Origin: Atopsyche davidsoni
Taxonomy: Eukaryota; Arthropoda; Insecta; Trichoptera; Hydrobiosidae
Assembly (NCBI GenBank): GCA_022113835.1
Contig: JAILWY010000014.1
Span: 6,697,501-6,761,500 of the forward strand
Direction of reading: 5' to 3'
Length of the DNA stretch: 64,000 nucleotides
Shown here: piece after piece, positions 45,217 through 58,744 of the stretch
How the letters are laid out: each line of letters starts with the position of its first letter
Numbering within the stretch: position 1 is the first letter of the stretch
Translations under genes and position numbers: made by a program
Notes under the pieces: generated by a model
Databases searched by the model: none
The model's input: the letters and a program-made list of their open reading frames with translations, nothing else
Told to the model about the DNA's origin: nothing

Positions 45217-45533
45217 GCATAAGCTGGACGGGCGCAATAAATACTCCATAAAAAAATGCTTACATTTGAGCGCCGTCATGAAAGTCTCGCCGACTTCTAC
45301 TTGTAAGGAGGGAAGATATTAATTATAACAAGTACGTACATTAATAGCTCAAAGTGTCTTCGTATGAATACACAGCTTTTATTTCAATATCATGATAGCT
45401 TATAGGTAAAAGGTTTTTATCTTTAAAAAAATTCTTTGAGAACCAATATAGAGTATGTAGTTTTTTTTTCCTCTCGTTGAAGTAGAATATATTTGATAAT
45501 AATTTTAAAACTAATGATTAACATGATCTGATG

Positions 45534-45535
<2 letters not shown>

Positions 45536-45621
<86 letters not shown>
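45536..45621. repeat. (AT)n microsatellite, about 86 bp
   Basis: Uninterrupted AT dinucleotides. The YIYIYI frame through it is an artefact. Confidence 0.95.
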
Positions 45622-45623
<2 letters not shown>

Positions 45624-47391
45624 ATTTCCATTTTCATTTATTTAGTTTGCTTTCTGTTCAGCGGTGGTTTTTTTTATTTTTATTGTATGTATATAACATT
45701 ACAACGTGTGCCTAAATGTCAATTATTTCAAGTCCTCAATACTTAAGTTACAAAATGCATTTAACACTTCGATTGTATGATTCGTGGTAGCAATCAAATT
45801 ATGCATAAAAACTATACTTGATATTATATATATATATTAATGGCCACGCATAAGATTCGACATGTACTATTAATTAATCATATTTTATATTTATTGCAAT
45901 GCAGTTTTTAAGGTCACGTTTATTGTTTTATGTTCTTTTTTTTATTTGTTTCATCCTCTATTTGATTTATATGCACTTAATTGTAAGACATTATTTTTTT
46001 ATCATTATACTTGAAAAGGTTTAGTATATGCTTTAAACAAGATTACACACATTTATCTGTTAAAAAGAAAACCAACTTTATTGTTAAACCAGATAAATAT
46101 TCAAATATATTTTTACTGATACATAAATAGTAATAAATAAAAAGGATTTACATTTGTTATACATACTTCAAAACCAATTTGTACACAACATCGCATACCT
46201 TTTCTTTAGTTTTGTTATTTGCTTTTTTTATAATGTCTCAGCCTTCCAAATACCCTAACAAGAAAGATTCGTCATTTATTTTCAATAGGTAATAAAATAT
46301 AGCATTTATGATTATGTAGCTACTTATTCCGAGTGATCATTCCTTGCATACAATAATATTTTATTAAGCGTGTGATTCACTGAGGTCTCACGCGACGCGA
46401 ATAAATGTCACTCACCATTACGAGATTCCCGTCATTCTGATGCATATTTCTTTTGATGCATGAGCATTTAATAACAGTTTTTATTATTATTATCAGTATA
46501 TTTTTGATGATAGAAAATAAGTAGTATCATTACACAGAAGCAGTAAAGCTTTTTTTTATAAATCTGAAAGAAAAATTATATTTTACATTCTTACCATGAC
46601 ATATCCTTGACTAAAGATTAATAAAAACATAATTACTTATTTATATAAACTACTTATATTTTCAAGGACGGTTTTGATGAGTTTCCAACCGTCAGGTTTA
46701 ATAATAAACTCAACTAATAACTTATTCGTTTACCGGGTAAAAGCGTTAATATAAAGAAAAATTCAAGATTTTCTATCTCCGGATTGTGATAGGTTTATAT
46801 TTTTTATATGATTTTTGATCATTAACAAATAACGAAGTAACAATCTGTCCAACGGATTCTGCGACTTGCGATCATACGATTGCGACAAAAGCGAATGCGA
46901 CAATCGGCTGAGAAGCAACAGCGGCGGCGGCGCCGGCGCCAGGCGAATGCGGTTTTTTGCATATTAATAATATGGAGTGTCGGATCCTTCGACCGTATAT
47001 GTGTACAGAAGGTCAAACATTCATATTATATGACTAATCAAAGTATTCACGGTTCGTTTTCAATGCACTCTTTCAATATTATGCCGACTCTTCGTCTCAT
47101 CAACAATGAATGCATAACTTATACTCTTTTATTACATAGCTTTGTGTTGCTTGCATATATTTTATTTGGTAACAAAATTTGATAGTAGTCTATTAGTTGA
47201 AGCAGTTGCTAACCTACCGCGAGATGCCTGTAAGTTATTGAAAGTGTAGTGTTCAAATTATATCAGAGTAGCTTAAATGTTTTTAATCATATTTATTGCT
47301 TTAAGCATTGAAAAATATGATTTTTAGGAGAAAAAAAATTGCGCTCTCCCGGATGTCTTTATCTGGCTATCCATAACTCTTCAGCAGCTAC
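45622..47391. other. Gene-free stretch with a small G+C island
   Basis: A short GGC/GGCGCC patch at 46918-46945 (sites 46929 and 46935). No gene. Confidence 0.45.
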
Positions 47392-47546
47392 ACGCGCAAC
47401 GACGCAACTTGTAACCGATTTTCAATTAGCCAATAGCGTTTCTTTATTTTGGGTTAGGTTAGGTTAGGTTTTTTTATATATTTTTTTCTAAGTAAACAAC
47501 GCAAAAGAGGACGCTATTGGGTAAATGCAAGTCAGTTGTAGCTCTA
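47392..47546. mobile_element. Family A MITE with internal telomere-type repeat
   Basis: The left arm has GCAACTTGTAACCGATTTTC and AGCCAATAGCGTTTC; the right arm has AGTAAACAACGCAAAAGAGG, ACGCTATTGGG and GCAAGTCAGTTG. Between the arms there are three TTAGG units (47454-47468). Confidence 0.7.
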
Positions 47547-50384
47547 TTAAGTTTACCAAAATTTCAATATTTCATGGTCTTGAAAATAATGTGTTTTTCG
47601 GTTTAAATATATAGCATATTGATTTATTCGTGTTGTTTCCAGATTTCCGTCTCATTGTATCCAAATATAATGTATAAAGATCGTGTATCGTCATCTATAT
47701 AAATATTTCACTCTTTACGGTCTTTGTGTCTATACAGAAGTAACATGTTTTATATTTTATACAATTTTTCTTTTAAAATTTAATTATTAACAATTCGTTT
47801 GTGAACCAGCTAATACATGTTTATAATATTATTTAATTAAATTATATATTTTAATATATGACGCGTTCACGCAAAAGAGAGTAACTAAAGAAATATGACA
47901 TGTACTAAAAAAGTAAAGAGGACATATACTTGTTAAAATATATAACTAATTTGATAAATGCGCTTCTACTTACATATATTTGAATTATTAAACAAAATAC
48001 GTTTTATTTATTCATTCGTGCAAAATATAATGTGCTTTTCTTTTTTTTTATTTTCTGGAATGGTTCAGACTTTTCTAATAAAACCTTTTTAGCACTAAAA
48101 ATATTACATTTATTATACTCACGACACACACAACAGCACCAGCCACCAGTAAACTTATATCTCTGGTATCTTCTCTGTGGAAGTCAATTTTCTCGGAGGC
48201 TATTCATCATCAGCATGATGTATCGATGGCTATTAAGATGTTTGTAATAAAATAATCCAATAAGTATCGAGAAGACTAATTACAGTATTATTCAACGTCG
48301 CTTGAATATGTTAGTCCCCGGTGTGTTATTAATATCGTTTGTATTGTAATTAAAAATACATTTTGATTCCAGTTTTACGTAGCGAGATTGAGTCGCTAAT
48401 CTCGACGCACATCGTATTATATAAAGTCATTAAGTTGATGGCCAACAGCGCATACAAATTGTGTGGTTTGCCTTTTAAGTGCCGGTTAAATTGAAAACAC
48501 TGTTTTTTCTATCATTTTGATAATGTAAAGGTAAACATACTCACGGTGGAATGCAGTCTTCATAAATACTTTCATCGATTCCAGAATGAAGCTTGAGTTT
48601 TGTGTATTATCAAAAATACATTAAATTTTTATTTTGATTATTTATATCTGCCCGAGTAAATTATGTAAGAATAATCAAATTTTCTCGGCTCTGCTGTTAA
48701 TGCCTTTTGAATAATTTTCAAAAACTCTTAAATTAAGCAGATATTCAGGTAATTTATCATTTAAATATTCCAAATCTAGGATGTGTCGGTCATATTAACG
48801 ATGTAATATTTTCTAGCACCGTTAAAAACATTTAAATTCACTTTTATTATCACAATAAATATTAACTTTACCAGTTTCCTTTTAAATTATTATAACTTGT
48901 TATGAGAATATTTCTCATTTAGCTAATTAATAATTATTCATGGAGTTTATTCAAATTTCTTATAAAACATAACTTTACCGTTTGTGATTTTTGCATTTAA
49001 ATCAATCGATGGAATTTTGGTTGGTCTTCTTAAATTTTGGTTGAGTACATTACTCCTTCCGAATTTTTTTATAATTTATACATAATATAAAAACAATAAC
49101 GTTGCAAATTTCGGATTTTATCAAACCACTCTCAACCAATACACATGAAGTCAGATTATGATCACCGGTTAATTAAAAAATCACTTTTAAACAAATCGCA
49201 TTGTACATAATCAAAACTTATGTCTATCACTAAATATGTGCACCTTTTTTTAAATGAGAAGTCACATCACTTTGTATCACAAAATTTCAAATAAGCAAAT
49301 GTTAATCTAAATTCTTATATACATGATTTATTGCATTAAATTGTGTATAAACCGTATATTCTATTACTCATATAAAATTCACTACTATATTAATTCCACA
49401 TATTCAAGTTAGAAAGAAGAGTAAAATAACTGTAAATATATATTTTTTTTTCATTTAAAGAACCCTTCACAGTGTATATCAACTATTAATAGTTTTATAG
49501 TCCTCCCTAATTTCATTTTATTTATATTCCTGGGTGTTCTTCAATGTCCGTGTAATCATTATAGATGCCGAGAAAAGCGTTCTAGAGAAGGAAGTAAAAT
49601 TTTACGAGGAAGCTAATGATGCAGGTTTCACATTTCCAGAGCGGCTCGCCTTGCGCCAGCGGAGCCATCGAACTGTCTAGTAAGAAGTACGAAGCACCAT
49701 GGAAGTAAAACCCATCGCCGTCGAGGCAATCACCCATTGTCTGCGCTACCTTAATCGGTGCATTACTTGACTAACGAACGTCTAATAATACTTTTGTTTA
49801 AGTTCACAATAAAAACCGATCAGTGAAATAGTCTATTTAAAATTTTACGAGTTGAAAAACTTCATCGCCTGTAATTTGCTTACATTTGCGGCAATAAATA
49901 CATTTCAAGTATTCTTCCACAAGTTTTGAACATTATCACAATACTCTCGGTGTTATTTTGAAATAATACATGTACAAAAATAAAAGTCGATCTAATACAA
50001 TAACTGACGTCATCGGGGTTAACAACACTCGCATATCAAAATTAAATACTAAAGTTTAAATACGTTTAGTATTTATTACGGCTATAATTTTTTTTCAGCA
50101 GCGCACACTGCTTGTTTACTTTAATATATATCGTGTAATTATATATCATAAATATATAGTTATATAATATATCAACGATTGACTACTTATGTCTTCATAA
50201 TTTCTGGTCTTTCTGTGTGGCACAGAAATTTGTGGTCTCAGTGTGTCACAGCACAAAAGTTAACAGAATAAATATTAAATATTTTTAACTGAAAGTATTT
50301 CTAGTACTATAATCGAGTCGAAACAAAAAATAAAAATGTAGAACCAAAATATTTACTATATTTTATTTCACAAGGTAAGTTGGT
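47547..50384. other. Gene-free stretch
   Basis: 49560-49790 is balanced and conserved-looking. The rest is A+T-rich. Nothing coding. Confidence 0.4.
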
Positions 50385-50735
50385 GTCATCTTGGAAACGG
50401 TCCTCTACGGGCGCAGGACAGTGCGGAAACAAGCGGATCGAGTAATGGCCGATTCCCACCGCTCGCGGCCCCTCTCTCACGCCGGTTATTAGGCATTCCA
50501 GAATGATGGATTAGAAGACGATGATGTGCTCGCAGAGCCGCGGGACCACAATTTGGAGAGAATTCGGTGATTTTGCAGGAACCTAGAACCTCGTGCTTCC
50601 CGCCCACCGCCCCCGGCGACCCACTGCCACAATTTATCCTCTCAAAAGGTCGACTTAATTTTCAACCACCAGAAAAAGGGCAATACTTTAATGCGACTGC
50701 ATACTTCGGATCTTAGACCCCATTAAAAGAAACTC
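50385..50735. other. Conserved-looking G+C-balanced block
   Basis: A unique balanced block with sharp A+T-rich edges. The 73-codon minus frame shows no motif. Candidate regulatory element on composition only. Confidence 0.3.
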
Positions 50736-52124
50736 AATCAGCAGGTAGAAGGATTTCATAGTTTGATATCAAAATTATTTAAAATAGAAATGTTCAAATA
50801 AATTGAGACATTTATATTTACAGTACGCAAATTTTTTATGTTATAAAAAAGCTTCGGCTTCGGCAAAATTGTATAAAATACTTCATAATAAATCTTTAAG
50901 GCTTAAAAAAATTGTAGTAGCTTTAAAACTAATATTTTCATACATTTTTTTGATTGAAAATCTTATATTAAAATTAATATAAATAATAAAATGTGAATAA
51001 TTTTGTAGTTTCCGCATCTCCATCCACTTGGTACTAGCGGCATGTTGCGTACATATATTATATATTTAAAATATATTTATTTTTTTCCAATCAAAATATC
51101 AGTAAATCTGAGTTATAACACATTTGTTTATGTCGGACTATCTGTATTTTGCATCATCGTCCATTGTTATCTGAGTTTCTATTTCTCACGATATTCCACG
51201 AACTTTGCTGTTTAGCATTTAATATCGCATGTCTTTGATTCGATTGCAACAATATACCCCGGGCTAGTCAATATTGTGCTTTTGTTGTGTATTCTTAGAT
51301 TCAATCTAGAACAATTAATTACTTACATATTTATGTAAAACTGCAACTTATTGCAATTATCATAACATGTTCTAACAAACCGGTTGCAAAGAATTAGTCT
51401 AATTACTGTTATATAAATAATTAACGACCAGTTGACCTGACTGGCGCACGGCATCTGCAATTATTTGCATTTGAATAATCTACACGCAAAAAATAATATC
51501 CAAACATCAATTCTAGTATAACTATCATAAATAATACAAACACAACTCCATAAAATCATTGGAGAATACTAATAAGTATTATTGCATAACTTTATGTCTA
51601 TTATAATAATGAAATATACAAAATCGGCTCTTCTTATTGCATGGATGAAAATAGAAAAGATACTAAAATAGTTCCCAAGGGAGGATTTGTGAGACTATTT
51701 GCCTTTTTTTACTTTTAAAGACGTATTTTATTATCTGTAAAATCACTGAAAATAATCTGGTAGAAAGCCAAACATGTACACGCCGAAAAGGTTATAATAT
51801 TTAGGAATCAAAAAGATGGTTATATTTTTTACATTCCTTAGATTAATTTAATAGACATTTTATAATAATCGTACTTCAATAGTTTTAGTATTTTAAAACT
51901 ATTGTTGATACATAATGTACCCGAGAACCAATTCGTGGTACTCAAAGAGAAACAGCATATGTTTTACTCTTTTTAATCCGAGATGATTAGTTGAATATAT
52001 GATATTCATTCACCTGCTCCAGTATGCATATAAATTCGGATATACACTTGTAATAAACACAAGTATACTGAGTTAACTGACATTCCTGCCCGCGTAAAGG
52101 TCAAACTTTTATTCAGCAGCTTTC
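50736..52124. other. Gene-free A+T-rich stretch
   Basis: Nothing recognised. Confidence 0.5.
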
Positions 52125-52300
52125 TTATATAGGCCATTGATCGGTCTTCTCTGACCTAATCGTCTGCTGGCTGCCAACACGCCGAGCACTCCTGACACGC
52201 TTGGCACGCCGAGCACGCGGCTCGGGCACGTCCACGGGGAATCCTCTGGCAGATGGATCCGGCGTCGAGAAGGCGCCAGAGCTCTGGCACGGAGAGCGAT
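52125..52300. other. G+C-rich block
   Basis: Three overlapping minus-strand frames are open at once (52109-52474, 52125-52370, 52156-52398), showing stop depletion by composition and not coding. GGCGCC at 52272; short GCACGCCGAGCAC direct repeats at about 52179 and 52204. Confidence 0.4.
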
Positions 52301-52619
52301 CCGCAAACATTGTATAAACCAAGCATACGAGATGTTTGTGGACGTAATGGGTTGTGCAATCTGAGAACATTTTGACACCTCGCTAGCAATGTTATCAATT
52401 TTAACTGTAAAAATGTATTGAAGTCTATCGTTTAAGGCACGTTGTCTAAAAACTGTACTCTCTACAACATACATAACTCAGTATTTCAACTTTGAATGTA
52501 TGTACTAGCTACTTAAAATAAATGACGTTATATCCTTGAGGATCGATAACTTCAAATTCTCAAAAACTGCAGCATCTGCATCAATGTTTAAATAAAATAT
52601 GAAACATAATATTTATCAA

Positions 52620-52733
52620 TTGTTTGATTTATTTTTTTGTTATTTACTTGCAGGTAAGCGCATTGAGTATAATTATCGATACAACTGAAACCAGATCAAG
52701 ATATTCCGAGGACAAGTCAATCAATCATACCTG
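52620..52733 (+). promoter_or_regulatory. Candidate recursive splice site 3 (strongest)
   Basis: A long pyrimidine tract TTATTTTTTTGTTATTTAC followed by TTGCAG ends at 52653 and is fused to GTAAGC. A further 5' site (CT/GTGAGTAA) follows at about 52734, which could define an 80-nt recursive-splicing exon. Confidence 0.45.
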
Positions 52734-54889
52734 TGAGTAAAATACTGAAAATAAATTATAACTGCGCTATATTGAAATATTGACAGTCAATAATAAATTT
52801 AGCATTTTAATAATTTAATATTACTCTTGCTTGTAAAAAAATACGACGTAGTTTTATCGACCTCAAAGTATAGCATTTCAGAGTTCACGGGTGAAAAATG
52901 TCAACGAATACAGTACACAGGCGAATGTGAAATTTTCTGTTGAAATAAATAAAATGTAGACAATAATGTTTGTGTAAAAATAACCTTTTATCTCCTAAAA
53001 AATATAAGATACGCATCCTAAAATCAAATTAAACTAAATTCTTTCAACCAAAGGAAACATCAAACACTGACTTGAAGACCAATCAAACGTAGCATTTTTT
53101 GTCAAGTTTTTTTTAATCTATATTTAACTACGTATTTATTTCTAGTCATAAATAAGCTGCATATCATAAAATATCCCTAAATAATAGCACAGGCATGCTT
53201 TTTTTCTCTGCGCAACCACTACTTTACTGTTTCCTTTCTATAATTTCCTATTCATTTGAAAAACCAAAGGGCGACAATTTTGCGACCCACCAAAAACAAC
53301 CCTAAAATTGCTTCCCAAACCAAACTGCGTCGGAGGGTCCATCAGTCATTAGGTGATTTGCTAACAATCTCGGATTTTACCGACAGGTACGGCCATTATG
53401 GCCTGCCTTCTGAGAAGCGGGCGCACTAATAACAGGGCTCTCGTGTAGGGCCAGAAGAACGGAGATGGCCGTCAAGAAACCAACAAAGTAATTCCTTTTA
53501 AAATAAAGCTTAATAATAATTGCATTTTAAATAAGATTTATATTTTAATTATAAAAAAAATATTTCAAATCAAACAAAAAAATATTTATATATTTTTTGA
53601 GTATTACGTGTTTCATTTATTTATTAACATAAAAATAAGTCTTTGTGCTAATTTCCAACCATAGCTCACATAAGATATATTAAAAGCTTAGTTGCCATGG
53701 AATTATCTAACCGAAGTTAGGGCCGTCGTGACACCTGCAGGTCGGTGCATTGAGACGAGTGGAATCCAAGGCCGTGCAACCCTCAGGGCGTGTTTTTGAA
53801 TAAAATCGATGAACGAATTAATTGTAATCAAACTGCGCTACAAATTTATATATGTTTACAATCATTTTATTTTTATTTAATAAATAATCCAACCAATGTT
53901 TAAACCGTACGATTTTGTAATTGTACTTTTGCAAGCCTGCTAATTTTTACGTGAACTTTTAATTTTAGAGTCAAATAAAATGTGCACCTTCCTATATCAA
54001 ATAAAACATCAAATATAAATTGTAATTGGCTTCTGGTACGAGACAGTTCAATATTTTGTTTTTTATTATTACTGGCACGTCTTTTTCAACTCTCCCATTC
54101 GATTGAGAGCTATTTAAGGAAATAGTGCAGCAAACAACCTAACAATACAAACGCATAAATTCAAGTGGTTTTTTTTTTACTACTTTGACAATAGGGAAGA
54201 AGCCGCTCGTCTCGACCACAGGGGCGCATTAGGAATTTAAAATCATTTTCTGAAATGAAATATATTGTCTCCAAAAATTTAGTATGGACATTTTATATAT
54301 TTTTATTAATGCTTGTATATGTCACAATAGCCCTTTGAAAGACAAAAGACCTTTCATTAGCTCAGTGAAAATAAATATATTTGACCGTTTATTTGAATTA
54401 TATGTTTATGATGAAATACTACTATCTCTCCGTATAAATTTAATGTCAAATTGCATTTGAAATATTTTCGAATTTTAAACGTATTTGAAAGTATCTAAAT
54501 AACTGTTAGGTGTTTCAAGTTATTTTGCACAAATATATCACAAATTACCTCCAACCAAACTGAAGCAGGCCAAAACCTGTATTTGACTACAGATCAAATT
54601 TTTCGATCCACCTATTAGTATGTATGCTCGAGTATCAAAGAAGCTAAAGAATTGACGATTTATTCACTGATTTTATAATGCTACTAATAAATTTAATTTA
54701 ATTTTACTATCAAATTTCATTTCGGTAACATGTTTTTTAAAATTATTTTTTTAATTTACCCACCCACGTGAATTAAAAAAATTCTCACATTACGCTTTCC
54801 AATTAAAATGTGAATATTACAACTGAATAAGCATCGTTTTAATTACAATCAGCATTGAATGAATAATAAATTGATAAGTGTCGAGTCGC
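52734..54889. other. Gene-free stretch
   Basis: 53330-53480 and 53710-53800 are balanced and conserved-looking; the first shares CACTAATAAC(A/G)GGGC with the 17.2-kb block. The rest is A+T-rich. Confidence 0.4.
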
Positions 54890-55190
54890 TATCGCCCACG
54901 TCCGTGCCTGGCGCGGCGTGATTTACCGCAGTGCCCAGGCGCCTGGCGTCAGCCTGGTCTAGACCGCCGCCGACCTGCGGGGCCCTGCGCGGGCTGCCGG
55001 GCCAGGGGGGCCAGGGGGGCCAGGGGGGCCAGGGGGGCCAGGGGGGCCAGGGGGGCCAGGGGGGCCAGGGGGGCCAGGGGGGCCAGGGGGGCCCGGGGAG
55101 CCCGGGGAGCCCTGCGCGACGCGGGGCCCGGGGCAAAAAACAGAGGTGACCCGCTACCCGGTTGCTGCGGGGCTGAAACTACCCGCTTTG
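54890..55190. other. G+C island with a 9-bp minisatellite
   Basis: About ten units of CCAGGGGGG at 55002-55089 sit in a G+C-rich island (GGCGCC at 54938). Because nine is a multiple of three, every frame stays open and gives periodic peptides (GQG, ARG, PPW, LAP). No splice context or start supports a gene. Confidence 0.7.
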
Positions 55191-56399
55191 ACGGCTTAAA
55201 CTCGGATTTAAACTCGTGTTTCGTAACTTGTTGCAAAATCAACGGATTATAATTTACATATGAAAGCAGCTGTTGTTTGTGCTGTTGGAAATCAATTTTG
55301 GCAGGATTAACGAAAATATGGCAAGAGTCTGTAATTCATGTAATCTCTTGAGTTTTTTTTTTTTTGCATAATACCAGGGAGTGGGCGTTTCCGCTGATTT
55401 ATATTAATAACATTTTACTATAAATAAAAATTGTGCCTACACTTTCCTATTCATTATTACATTCAATAAGTAGGTTTATTAATAAACTTGATTTAACCAA
55501 AACCAATGTAATTTGGTTTTGGTTAAATAATAAAAAAGTACCTTCGTGAGTCATTGAATCAGCGTGCATTGAAATACCTCATTGTTTTTTTATTTTGTTT
55601 TGTTATACTAAGGAATAAAACATAAAAACAGCTTCGCTACGGAAACAAGACAAACTGTTTCACTTATTACATATCCGGTGCCCCCGGTTTATATTCTAAC
55701 TATACGTTGCAATTCAACTATATTTAATTTTTTTTAATTGTATAGCTTTTCAGTGTTTTTTTTAATTTTATTTTTAAATATGCACAGAATCATAAAAACG
55801 AGTGAGTCCCAAGATGTATAGGGGGAAGTAATGTCAACAATTTCCATAATCCAGCATGAGCGCGCCCGTCTCCCTGGGCGCGGACACGAACCCGGCCCGT
55901 CCATTAGGAGTCATATTTGTGGAGTATTTACTTTGAGCTGCACTCAGCCGCTGCGCTTCCAGCTTCTCCTCCGCGCTGTCTATTTTTATCATTAGTGACT
56001 GGGAATAATGTTCGACTATCGTTTTTGGTTCTAATTCTAGCCGGACAACATGGGAGATGTAAAATGTTCTAAAAATGCCGTTTTGAATGATTTTTTGGTG
56101 CTCAACTACCGTTGACGGCATTTATCAGAATAGTCTTTCCGAAGCTTGTGCGCTGCCATGTTATGGTATGTTACTAATTGTATTGTAACTGTGTGTTATT
56201 TAAAGCAGCGCTTTTGTTTGATACCGTTATCGGATCCGGAGAAAAGCTGCCTGTAACAATATTTGTGAAGGTTATCTTTTCACTGTTATCTTTTCCTCGG
56301 TGAGTAAACACAGCGTTATTGTTTTAAAGTGTATCCGTGCGTGTCGGTTCCCTTTTTTGTGCGCTCCCTCGGAATGTGCCGCCGAGCGCCGCTGACGGC
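55191..56399. other. Gene-free stretch with a 15-bp-stem hairpin
   Basis: A perfect hairpin at 55491-55528 (ATTTAACCAAAACCA, 8-nt loop). 55850-56110 is balanced; its minus-strand 95-codon frame is unrecognised. Confidence 0.4.
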
Positions 56400-58400
56400 T
56401 CCCCTAAATTTAGTCGTTGCAAATGAGATGTGGGGCGCCCCGGTGAAACTTTCCCACATCTCGGTAAAAGTGACCGGAGTGCATCACCATTCTGCATTGT
56501 AAATTACATAATGCCGTAGAATTCTTCCGAAAATAGTGATCGGCCGTAAAGTTTACGGCGCCGCGAGCACGCCGTATATTAAAACGCTCTCGCAATAAAA
56601 GCGGCCCCGCCGGCGGACGCGCGCACCGACGTCGTCTCGGACGGGCATTAAGCCCAAACAATAACCCGTATTGACCGTTAAACTTAATTGATTATCTATT
56701 CCGCGTAAATTTCGAGTCCCGCCGAGGGAAAACAATGGCCGGAGTGTCGGGCGCTTTCGAATTATACCATCACCGTAAATTCCGATTTCCAGTTTCCGCG
56801 GCCGACAGCCGCGAATAAATAACCGAGATACGCTCATAATGCCCTCGCACTCGCGCGCCGCGAGGAGGAGGCTCGCAATTACGAGAACTGGTTTAATGAG
56901 AGCCGATTGGGCGTAAATCATTGAAATGTTGCAGTCGCTGCCGATCGAGCCGGCGAGGGTCGGCCGGGTATTGTGACACAAACAATCAAAATACGCAATC
57001 AAAGTCCTCCGCCGCGCTTCCGCGAGCGAATTAGCGGCAGGCAGCTAGCGCACAAATTGTTTCTATCTAGATCATTTCCTAAACAAGTTTTATCTGCAAT
57101 ATCAATCGCGATATTCGCTCAAATGGTTTTAATGCTAATATTTACACGCTTGAAGATGAATGTTTTAGTCAATTTTATCAATTTGAGACACCAGGGGTTA
57201 CACTACCGTTGTACTAAATGAACAATATGATCAATCAGCTCGGTTGTAAATTTATGGATGAGCAGCAAAAATACTCCCTGCAACTCACGCCGAGTATTTC
57301 CTGTCACCAGAAAAAGTTTTAATCTAGCAAAGCTTTGTATTTCCCGCAAGATTGGTCTTCGTGACATTTCGCACTCTTGACCGGGCAAAATGCTATCGAC
57401 GCAAGCGATTAGTTTAACTCCTTCGAACCTAATGAAATGAACCGATATCCGTTTGCGGTACCAGTTCGCAATTTCCCGGCTCCACCGCGCGGAGGAATCC
57501 TCGGGGGCATGAGTGCCTGCACCCTTTGTTTCGGGTCCCCGGACTATCCAAACATCAACTCGTCCAGGTAACGTTTTTTTAGCGTCCCGTCCCGCTCCGC
57601 CTTCCGAAGCCCTGCAGCCTTCTCTCTCGTGCCCGCACGGCAATAAATCCAAAGGGAATTCTAATGGACTCGATGGGAAGATAATTCTCAAGTCGTTTTC
57701 TAGAGAGGCCGTGTCCCTAAGTTTGCACGGAACATCGGCCTTAAATTAGCCGCAGGAATACTGGCTGGGTGAGTACTCAGCCACCCGGTAGGCTAGTGAC
57801 TGAATTTATAGATTATTTTCAACTAATATAATATTTTCTCGGAAGAATATCGAATTAAGATTGTCCAGTAATGAAGGGTTTGCCTTCTACCCTTTCTACA
57901 GGGTTTATTTTTTATCAATTATCGTGACTCATTGAGTGGACTCCTTCTCTTAACTATCCGTTTGTAAGAATGATAGAGCTTATGTTTTTAAGCTCAGCAT
58001 GCCGGCAACCGTTAGCAACCTTTCCTTGATTGGAAAAGCCTGGCCAGTGAGTGTGTGCCGTTCCCTCTATCTGCAATCCGTCGCTTTCCACTCGATGGTA
58101 ATTGGAGATAAGTCCCCGCCGCGCCGGGCCGAGTGCTCCGGCGATCCCCGACAGCCGCGAGAGCCTGCCCGAGGAGCGAGCCCGGCCGACTACAAACTAC
58201 AAGCAGTACTAATTGCATGTATTTTACGGGCATGGCCGCTAATTGGACAAATATTTACCGAACTGGTCGAGTGCGGACTAATACCGCGTTTATATACTGT
58301 CAAATGCGACGACAAGTGCTGCCGTAAATTGTGACTATTTGTACAATAAACATTGCTGCGCAAACATCGCATGACCAGTCGACGATAGCGAAAGCTTTTC
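56400..58400. other. Long conserved-looking non-coding domain (candidate enhancer cluster)
   Basis: About 2 kb of balanced, repeat-free sequence, unlike the rest of the window. It is rich in homeodomain-like cores (AATTA, ATTGA) and in (C/T)GTAAAT motifs, with a near-palindrome CCGTAAAGTTTACGG at 56544-56558. Many frames are open on both strands (such as 56553-57002 and 57203-57691 minus), none with a recognisable domain; lower A+T content explains them. GGCGCC at 56434 and 56557. Confidence 0.35.
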
Positions 58401-58744
58401 CTCTTCGGTGTCTCCTTCCATAATATTGCAAGTCGTGCGTTGTAAAGTGCAAAGGCTTTAATTTCTTTATTGTGATATTAAATGTTTTCCTAAAACTTAT
58501 TGATAAAACATTTTAAAACAATCAACGATTCAAACTATAGTATAATAATGTTAACATATTATTTTTGATCGAATTTACCCCATACACTTTTATGCATAAT
58601 CCACTTGTTTTCTTACGTAAGAAGTTGCTTGTTTATTATATATAAAATAGATGTTGTAATATTTGTTTTTTTTTTCAATCACAGTCTCGAATGGCTATTT
58701 ACATAAAACAGAGATAGAAAAAAAATACTTAATGTTTATTTACT

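Noticed and set aside
45531..45746. YIYIYI frame
   Set aside because: Translation of an (AT)n microsatellite.
52109..52474. 121-codon minus-strand frame
   Set aside because: Three minus-strand phases are open simultaneously; no recognised motif.
54849..55252. Collagen-like or proline-rich protein (GQG, PPW and LAP periodic frames)
   Set aside because: All frames are open because the 9-bp minisatellite contains no stop codon; no start context, splice sites or non-repeat domain.
57203..57691. 162-codon minus-strand frame, the longest frame outside the transposases and the MITE-spanning 24350 frame
   Set aside because: No recognisable domain; it lies in a conserved-looking balanced block where frames are open on both strands; looks non-coding.
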